Positions 58,540 through 64,000 of a stretch of DNA of 64,000 nucleotides are shown here, piece after piece. Positions within the stretch are counted from its first letter, which is position 1. Every line of letters begins with the position of its first letter. Below the pieces are notes generated by a model. That model was given only the letters and a program-made list of their open reading frames with translations, was not told the origin of the DNA and made no database searches. Source of the stretch: Novosphingobium sp. PC22D (GTDB lineage Bacteria; Pseudomonadota; Alphaproteobacteria; Sphingomonadales; Sphingomonadaceae); contig NZ_MWMO01000019.1 in the NCBI RefSeq assembly GCF_002556635.1, positions 1 through 64,000 on the forward strand. The letters run 5' to 3'. The position numbers and the translations under genes were made by a program.

Positions 58540-59313
58540 CTACGCGCCTGCGGCCCCCATGGCCTTCGGGTCGGTCCCGATCTCTGCCCTGACGGCTCCC
58601 TTCAATATCTTTCCGTCGGGTGAGAGAGGAAGCGCCGTGCGGATTTCCAGGCGTTCGGGCAGCTTTTCCTTGGAAAGCCCCTGGTCCAGCAGATACGCCT
58701 TCATCGTCTCCATGTCGAAATTGGCATCCGGATAGGGCTCGACAACCGCGCAGGCGCGCTCTCCGAACACACGATCCGGATAGCCGACCACCACCACCCG
58801 GCAATGCGCCATGCTTTCCGCCATCGCATACATGCGCAGCACCTCGACACCCAGTTCCTCGCGCGTCTGTTCGATCAGTTCCTCGGTCATGAAACCGCCG
58901 CCCACGGTGAAGGGCGCGGACATGCCATACCCTGCATCCGCAAGAACGCAGCCGAAGCTCACACCTCCCGCATGGATCCGGTCGATCTCGGCCAGCGCGA
59001 TCTCGGGCTTGGTCCTGTAGGCAATCCGCTCGGGTATCTCTCCCCGGTTCAACGTCAAACCGTAGAAGAACCGCAACGCGCAAACAGTCTGGTTCAGCGA
59101 CGGCCAGGATATCCCCTGCGGCACGAGATAGACCTGAAAAGCACGGACATCCTCGAGCCCGAGCCGATCTGGCGAGCGCCCGAAATAGCGGCTGAACTTG
59201 GTGACGGCGTGCAAATACGACCGTTGCGTCGCGAGCGACAGGTTGCGCAGCCTCATGTCGTCGATCATACGGCGGCGCAGCGGGCTCACCGCTGTCGTGG
59301 TGGTATCAGCCAT
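58540..59313 (-). pseudogene. Chimeric open frame: integrase N-terminus + IS701-like transposase piece + AMP-ligase remains
   Basis: ATG 59313 has GGAG 8 nt upstream and opens 257 codons. Residues 1-98 are the SAM-like DNA-binding domain of a tyrosine integrase ('RMIDDMRLRNLSLATQRSYL', 'SLNQTVCALRFFYGLTLNR'). Residues 99-135 are from an IS701-like DDE transposase ('TKPEIALAEIDRIHAGGVSF', 'GCVLADAGYG'). Residues 136-257 are from an acyl-CoA ligase: 'EELIEQTREELGVEVLRMYA' joined, with an internal loss, to its C-terminal domain 'VVVGYPDRVFGERACAVVEP' and 'LPLSPDGKILKGAVRAEIG'. No catalytic integrase domain or ligase core remains. An enzymatic role is unlikely; product may be inert. Confidence 0.85.
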
Positions 59314-59333
59314 GGGATGGTCTCCGGGTCAGG

Positions 59334-59351
59334 GGTTGCTCTTCAGCAACC
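59334..59351. repeat. Perfect 7-bp stem-loop upstream of the chimeric frame
   Basis: GGTTGCT and AGCAACC around a CTTC tetraloop, 20 bp before the ATG on the minus strand. It lies in what was the leader of an integrase gene and could be a binding site or weak attenuator. Confidence 0.4.
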
Positions 59352-59663
59352 AAACCTTCCCATCAGGAGGCCATTCCAGCCAATACTCACGCCTCTCCCG
59401 CGTCAGCGGGTTCGTTCAATCCCGGAAACAAAACCGTCAACACAAATCTGCCAAAGTAGTGCTAGGCGGTAAACTCATAAACGGCTTTGTGATGTGCGGG
59501 CGGGCGTGATTCAGGGTTTCCGCTGCGATGGAGGCTTGATGGCGCGGCGGGAATGGGCGCCCGCCCCCTAGGCGGCGGCGCGCATCGGACTTATGCCACC
59601 CTGGGCGCTCCGATCGGAGCGGGGCGGGTCGCAGGGCCCTTGAGAAAGGAGCCGGGGCAGGAC
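59352..59663. other. Intergenic region before the polysaccharide locus
   Basis: About 310 bp with a moderately AT-rich patch (59420-59490) and then GC-rich leader sequence of the flippase. No supported gene. A promoter for the plus-strand polysaccharide genes is expected here but none is convincing. Confidence 0.45.
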
Positions 59664-60965
59664 ATGGCGCGAGCCGATCGCACGCTGATCGCCGGGTGGC
59701 TCAAGCTCGTCAGCACCAACGGACTGTCGGGCGTTCTCCAGTTCCTCGCGCTCGCCATCGCCGCGCGCGCGCTCGAAGTTCCCGCGCTCGGCGCGATCGC
59801 GCTCATCCAGGCCTACGTCAAAGTGATCGACGGCCTGTTCAACTTCCAGTCCGTCAACGTCCTCACCCGATTTCTCGCCGAGGCCGAGCACGAGGACAAC
59901 CGCGACCGCTTCTGCGGGCTGATCAAGGCCGGCTTCCTCGTCGACGGGGCGACCGCACTGCTCGCCACGCTGGTCGCGCTGGTCCTGCTCCCCTTTGCGG
60001 GGCCGCTTGCGGGCATCTCGTTGGACTGGTTCGGGCCCGCCGCGATCTACGCCGCGGTGATCCTGACGCGCACTTTCGGCGTGAGCGAGGCGGTGCTGCG
60101 CTGCTTCGACCAGTTCTGGTCGATCGGCCTTCGCCCCAGCGGCCAGGCCGTACTGCTGTTCATCGGCTCGCTGGTCGCCTGGACGCTCGGTGCGGGGGCG
60201 CAGACGTTCCTCTACGTCTGGCTGGGCAGCGAGGTGGTGGCCAACCTCGGCTTCATCGGCTGGAGCATCCTCGTCCTACGGCGGCGCGGCTACACCAAGC
60301 TCAGGCACGCCGACGCGGCGGGCGCGATCGCCCGGTCGGAGCGCTTCTGGCCGCTGCTCTGGCAAACCAACGTGACCTTCGGCATCCGCCTGCTCAGCCA
60401 GGACGCCGACGTGCTGATCGCGGGCGGTGTGCTCGGCCCCGCCGCAGCCGGCCTGCTGCGCGCAGCGAAGAGCGTGGCGGCAGTCGTGACCCAGCTCGGC
60501 CGGCCGCTCCAGCAAGTCGCGAGCGCGCCGATCTCGCGGCTCTCGGCCCAGGGCCAAACCATTGAGATGATCCGTTATGCGGCGAAGATCGGGCTGGCAG
60601 CGGGCGCCGCCTCCGCCTTGCTCGGCGTGGCGGCGATCTTCCTCGGTGCCTTCGGCCTGCGGCTGCTGTTCGGTCCGGACTTCGCCGAGGCTGCGCCGAC
60701 GCTGGTGATCCTGCTGTTCGCCGCAGCGGTACTGATGTCGGGCGTGACGCAGCTTCCGCTCACCATCGCGCTGGGCGAATCGGGCCTGTTCCTGCGCTCG
60801 ATCATCTACGGGACGATCGTGTTCTATCTCGTGGTCGCGCTGCTGCTCGGCGCGCTCGGAATTGCGGGGATCGCGCTGGCCCAGCTCGCGTTCAACGTGA
60901 CCGCGCAGCTCGTGTGCTGGCTAGGCGTCTGGCGCAGGCGCATACCTGCCGCGATCGAGGCTTGA
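59664..60965 (+). CDS. Polysaccharide flippase (Wzx/PST, MOP superfamily)
   Basis: A 433-residue membrane protein with about 12-14 helices; start at ATG 59664 (AAGGAG 13 nt upstream, AGGA nearer). 'SGVLQFLALAIAARALEVPA', 'GAIALIQAYVKVIDGLFNFQ' and 'DADVLIAGGVLGPAAAGLLR' follow the oligosaccharide flippase pattern in which lipid-linked repeat units are moved across the inner membrane. With the methyltransferase and glycosyltransferase downstream it marks the start of an exopolysaccharide or O-antigen locus. Confidence 0.88.
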   Translation: MARADRTLIAGWLKLVSTNGLSGVLQFLALAIAARALEVPALGAIALIQAYVKVIDGLFNFQSVNVLTRFLAEAEHEDNRDRFCGLIKAGFLVDGATALLATLVALVLLPFAGPLAGISLDWFGPAAIYAAVILTRTFGVSEAVLRCFDQFWSIGLRPSGQAVLLFIGSLVAWTLGAGAQTFLYVWLGSEVVANLGFIGWSILVLRRRGYTKLRHADAAGAIARSERFWPLLWQTNVTFGIRLLSQDADVLIAGGVLGPAAAGLLRAAKSVAAVVTQLGRPLQQVASAPISRLSAQGQTIEMIRYAAKIGLAAGAASALLGVAAIFLGAFGLRLLFGPDFAEAAPTLVILLFAAAVLMSGVTQLPLTIALGESGLFLRSIIYGTIVFYLVVALLLGALGIAGIALAQLAFNVTAQLVCWLGVWRRRIPAAIEA

Positions 60966-60976
60966 AACGGGCCGCG

Positions 60977-61765
60977 CTAGCCATTCGGCGCAGCCGCAGA
61001 CGGCTTGCGCACTATCCCGTCGAAGTGCTGCGAGGCCGAACGAATCAGGTCGCGCGCCTTGCGCTTCAATCGGCGCAGGCCATGCTCGGCTTCGAACATA
61101 GTGTAGTAAGCGGGGTGCACCAGGTCGAGATAGACCGGCGCACGCAGCCCCGCGCCAGCGAGCGCGGTCGCGGCCGGCGATCCCTCGCGCACATAGAGCA
61201 GGATGTTCTGGCGATACCACCAGGCAACCTGGTCATCGTCCCAGACGAGCGGACGGATCGCATCGTGCGCCTGATAGCCCTGCGCGGCGAAGTGCCCCGC
61301 CCAGTAGCTCTGCCACTGCTCGTTGACATGGCCCGTGCCCCCCTGGCCCGGGATCGCGGCCGAGAACAGCACGACGTCGCCCAGCGCGCACAAGTCCGCG
61401 ACGAAGCCCGGTGCGCGCGCGGCGTTCAAGTGCTCGGCCACTTCGAGCGAGATCACGAGGTCATAACGCCGCGTATCCGCGACGGGTTCGTGGAGATCGC
61501 CGAACCGGATGAGCCCGCGCTCAACGACGAGCTCGACCGCCTCGCCCCACGGCCCCTCGAAGCCCTGCACGCACCCGGCCCCCAGATCGCGCGCGGCGGC
61601 GAGCCAGGTGCCCACGCCGCAACCGACGTCGCAGACGCTGTCCATCGCGGTCCAGCGCGCGAACTGGCCGAGGATCGTCTCGGCCGTCAGGCGCGTGCGC
61701 GCATCGCGATCCGCGTGGAATTCCTGGCTATAGAGCTTGCCCGGCGATTTGGAACGTCGTTGCAT
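60977..61765 (-). CDS. SAM-dependent methyltransferase
   Basis: A 262-residue class I methyltransferase from ATG 61765 (ATG 61783 in frame is an alternative). SAM-binding motif I 'VCDVGCGVGTWLAAARDLGA', then 'GFEGPW', 'RYDLVISLEVAEHLNAARAP' (FkbM/Methyltransf_23-like) and 'DDDQVAWWYRQNILLYV'. In polysaccharide loci such enzymes methylate a sugar hydroxyl or cap a chain. It is on the strand opposite to its neighbours, with only 11 bp to the flippase stop and 38 bp to the next start. Confidence 0.88.
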   Translation of the reverse strand: MQRRSKSPGKLYSQEFHADRDARTRLTAETILGQFARWTAMDSVCDVGCGVGTWLAAARDLGAGCVQGFEGPWGEAVELVVERGLIRFGDLHEPVADTRRYDLVISLEVAEHLNAARAPGFVADLCALGDVVLFSAAIPGQGGTGHVNEQWQSYWAGHFAAQGYQAHDAIRPLVWDDDQVAWWYRQNILLYVREGSPAATALAGAGLRAPVYLDLVHPAYYTMFEAEHGLRRLKRKARDLIRSASQHFDGIVRKPSAAAPNG

Positions 61766-61803
61766 TGCTTCAACTTTTCGCATCTATAGAGCTGCACTTG
61801 GTT

Positions 61804-63069
61804 ATGCCTAACAATTCCTTCGCCTCTATCGCAGGAGCGGTTCCCAAGCCGTTAAGACGGCTCGCGCGCACCCGGATCATCCCGCCCGCGCTCAGGTTCT
61901 GGCGGCGGATCTCGGGCGCCACGCCCTCGGCGGTCGAAGCGCAGCGCTTTCGCGTGCCCGGCCACGAGACGTTCATGGGCTACTACGACATCGCGCCAGT
62001 GAGCGCGGACAGCGCCGCGCTGCTCGCCCATGTCGCCGAGGCTGCACGCCGCCCGGCCCGCGCGGACGACATGGCAAAGGTCGGCTTTTTCACGCTCGAC
62101 GACGGCCGCTTCGTCGAACTGGCGCGCACCACGCTGTGGTGCTGGCAACTCGGCGCGCGGCTTTGCTGGTGGCCCGGGAATGACTGGACGCTCGCCTTCA
62201 ACGCGCTGCACAAGGGCCGGCCCTGCTTCGTCGCCGCACGCGAGGGCGCGACCAGCGAAACATTGTGCGACGGCCCGGTGTTCGACCTCGCGCGCGACGG
62301 GCGGACCGGCATCGCGCTCAACTTCGGCCGGCTGGCGAAAGCGCGGCCCGGCTACGGCTTTCCGGCCATCGCCGATCCCTTCGCGGACGAACTCCTGCCG
62401 AGCCGCGACGGGGTGACGCTGGTCGATCTCGTGAGCGGGCGGCAGGACCTGCTCTACCCGCTTTCCGACTTCGCCGCGCTCGCCGGGGAGGACCGGCCGG
62501 GCGCGTTCCATTACCTCAACGCCGCCGCGCTCAGCCCCGCCGGCACGCGCTTCAGCGTGCTGCACAAGCGCATGCACTCTGCGAACGATCCGTCGCGCTG
62601 GGACGTCCAGGCGGTGGTCGGCGAGACCGATGGCTCGAAGCTGCGCCGCGTCGCGCTGCCCGGCAGCGCCTCGCACTACTGGTGGCTCGACGAGGCGCGG
62701 ATCGCCTATACCACCGCCTCGCGTGCAGGCCATTGCTACTGGCTATACGACGTCGCGACCGAGGCGGTGACAGCGCTGCTCGAAAGCGCGCCGCTGATCG
62801 ACGGGCACCCGAGCCGCAGCCCTGTCGGCAGCACCTGGCTCACCGATACTTATCCCGATCTCTACGGCGAGCAGACGCTCTACCTCTTCGGCGAGGAACC
62901 TGGCGCGCGGCAGCGGATCGGCGCGCTCGCGGCCGATCCGCGCTATGTCGACGAATGGCGCTGCGACCTCCATCCGCGCTGGTCTCCCGATGGCCGCGCG
63001 GTCTACGTCGATTCCACGCACGAGGGCTTCCGCGCGATCTATCGGATAGACGCAGGCCCGCGCTTGTGA
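61804..63069 (+). CDS. Hypothetical protein, probable beta-propeller, in a polysaccharide locus
   Basis: A 421-residue soluble protein from ATG 61804 without signal peptide. It has a basic start and then repeated beta-rich units with 'MGYYDIAPVSADSAALLAHV', 'HYLNAAALSPAGTRFSVLHK', 'SHYWWLDEARIAYTTAS' and 'HPRWSPDGRAVYVDSTHEGF'. The 'SPDG' turns and Trp-rich blades resemble TolB/oligogalacturonate-lyase-type propellers; I recognise no named family. The stop overlaps the start of the glycosyltransferase (GTGA), so it is translated with it and likely acts on or regulates the same glycan. Confidence 0.78.
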   Translation: MPNNSFASIAGAVPKPLRRLARTRIIPPALRFWRRISGATPSAVEAQRFRVPGHETFMGYYDIAPVSADSAALLAHVAEAARRPARADDMAKVGFFTLDDGRFVELARTTLWCWQLGARLCWWPGNDWTLAFNALHKGRPCFVAAREGATSETLCDGPVFDLARDGRTGIALNFGRLAKARPGYGFPAIADPFADELLPSRDGVTLVDLVSGRQDLLYPLSDFAALAGEDRPGAFHYLNAAALSPAGTRFSVLHKRMHSANDPSRWDVQAVVGETDGSKLRRVALPGSASHYWWLDEARIAYTTASRAGHCYWLYDVATEAVTALLESAPLIDGHPSRSPVGSTWLTDTYPDLYGEQTLYLFGEEPGARQRIGALAADPRYVDEWRCDLHPRWSPDGRAVYVDSTHEGFRAIYRIDAGPRL

Positions 63070-64000
63070 GCCCGCGCGTCAGCGTCCTCATGGCGGTGCA
63101 CGACGGCGAGCCGTTCTTGCACGAGACCTTGCGCAGCGTGGCCGCGCAGAGCCTGTCCGATTTCGAATTCGTGGTGGTCGACGATGCCTCGAGCGACGCC
63201 ACGCTCGCGATCCTCGCGCAGGCCGCCGCGACCGACCCGCGCCTGCGCATCATCCAGCAGGACCGGAACCTCGGCCTCACGCGCGCACTCAACCTGGGCC
63301 TGCGCGCGGCGACGGCGCCTTACGTCGCGCGCATCGACGCGGACGACACGTTCCTGCCCGAAAGGCTCGAGCGGCAGTTGTGCTTCCTCGAGGACAACCG
63401 GGACCACGTCGCCGTCGCCTGCGGGCATCACCTCGTCGACGGGTCGGGCCAGATCCTTGCGACCACGCGCGAGCCGCTGGATGACTGGCAGGTCCGCTGG
63501 CTCGGCGGGTTCAACCCGCCCGCGCCGCATCCGACATATTTCTTCCGGCGCCTGCGCGACGACGGCACAGCGAACCTCTACGACGAGAGCTTCCGCACCG
63601 CGCAGGACTTCGACTTCTGGTCGCGGCTCGCGCTCCAGGGCAGGACCGCGGTGTTGCCCGAGGTGCTCGTGCGATACCGCCGCCACGCGGGCGCGATCAC
63701 GGTCACCAAGCGCCGCGAGCAGGCCGCCAACTGCCGCAGGACCGGCGAGGCGAACCTCGCGCGCCGCCTGCCCGCCGCGCTGGTCGAACAATTGCAGCCG
63801 CTGCTCGCGCTGTTCGCCTACGAAGCCGCGGCGGACCGGACGACGATCCGCGCCGCGGTCGCCGGGTGCGATGCCATGCTCGCGCACGACCTCGCACAGG
63901 CACCGAGCGCCTTCCATCGCAATTGGGTGCGTCGGACCGCGGCGGGACTGCTCGCCGACGCGGTGCTCTCGCGCGGATCGGGGCTGCGCAACCCGAGCGC
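63066..64000 (+). CDS. Glycosyltransferase family 2 protein (3' end outside window)
   Basis: The frame from GTG 63066 overlaps the upstream stop (GTGA) and is open to the window end, about 311 residues. GT-A signature: 'VSVLMAVHDGEPFLHETLRS', 'FEFVVVDDASSDATLAIL', DXD motif 'ARIDADDTFLPERLERQ', and 'FRTAQDFDFWSRLALQGRT' with 'RYRRHAGAIT' downstream. It should add a sugar from a nucleotide donor to the lipid-linked repeat unit exported by the flippase. Confidence 0.9.
   Translation, partial: MSPRVSVLMAVHDGEPFLHETLRSVAAQSLSDFEFVVVDDASSDATLAILAQAAATDPRLRIIQQDRNLGLTRALNLGLRAATAPYVARIDADDTFLPERLERQLCFLEDNRDHVAVACGHHLVDGSGQILATTREPLDDWQVRWLGGFNPPAPHPTYFFRRLRDDGTANLYDESFRTAQDFDFWSRLALQGRTAVLPEVLVRYRRHAGAITVTKRREQAANCRRTGEANLARRLPAALVEQLQPLLALFAYEAAADRTTIRAAVAGCDAMLAHDLAQAPSAFHRNWVRRTAAGLLADAVLSRGSGLRNPS

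Overview
The window is GC-rich chromosomal DNA from an alphaproteobacterium, most likely a member of the Sphingomonadales (Novosphingobium/Erythrobacteraceae-like). This is inferred from the gene content: several TonB-dependent receptors, a ChvG/ChvI-like two-component pair, a DUF6456 protein, an NDUFS4-like complex I subunit, Lon next to HU, psd-pssA, and the yajC-secD-secF cluster. No species is assigned.

Layout. 1-9.5 kb (minus strand): a flavin oxidoreductase of the old-yellow-enzyme class cut by the window edge, a TonB receptor broken by one in-frame stop codon, a LysR regulator, a Kef-type cation/proton antiporter and a P2-type cation ATPase. 9.7-13.3 kb: TonB, a TonB receptor and a DUF2946 protein, probably a copper uptake operon. 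13.4-16.3 kb: a TadG-like protein with a long beta-helix-like domain and two TadE-like pseudopilins, coupled by ATGA overlaps. 16.5-20.5 kb: an EnvZ/OmpR-type pair, divergent from a secreted Ser/Gly-rich protein, an EF-hand protein and a sterol-desaturase-family enzyme. 20.5-50.5 kb is mostly core genome: psd-pssA, hup, lon, c-di-GMP enzymes, an ACT regulator, dnaX-ybaB, SRP RNA, NDUFS4-like, hrpB, polyprenyl diphosphate synthase, chorismate mutase, a ChvG/ChvI-like pair with a PepSY protein, a SIMPL protein, an ABC-F ATPase, an M20 amidohydrolase, a DUF885 protein, DUF6456/HTH genes, a glycosyltransferase and secF-secD-yajC.

50.66-59.3 kb starts at a tRNA-Pro(GGG) gene and is an accessory, decaying region. 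Its centre is a nested stack of insertion sequences. An IS5-family transposase was split by an IS256-family element, which was split by a second IS256-family element (perfect 30-bp inverted repeats and an 8-bp target duplication), which was in turn split by an IS110-family element with a long, repeat-containing 5' non-coding end that probably encodes a bridge RNA. Removing the IS110 at its GT core rebuilds an uninterrupted 399-codon IS256 transposase. Beyond the stack are an enoyl-CoA hydratase and an acyl-CoA ligase of unknown substrate. They are followed by a 257-codon open frame fused from an integrase N-terminus, a piece of another transposase and the remains of an AMP-dependent ligase.

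59.7-64 kb is the start of a surface-polysaccharide locus: a flippase, a SAM methyltransferase, a probable beta-propeller protein of unknown function and a family 2 glycosyltransferase that runs off the window.
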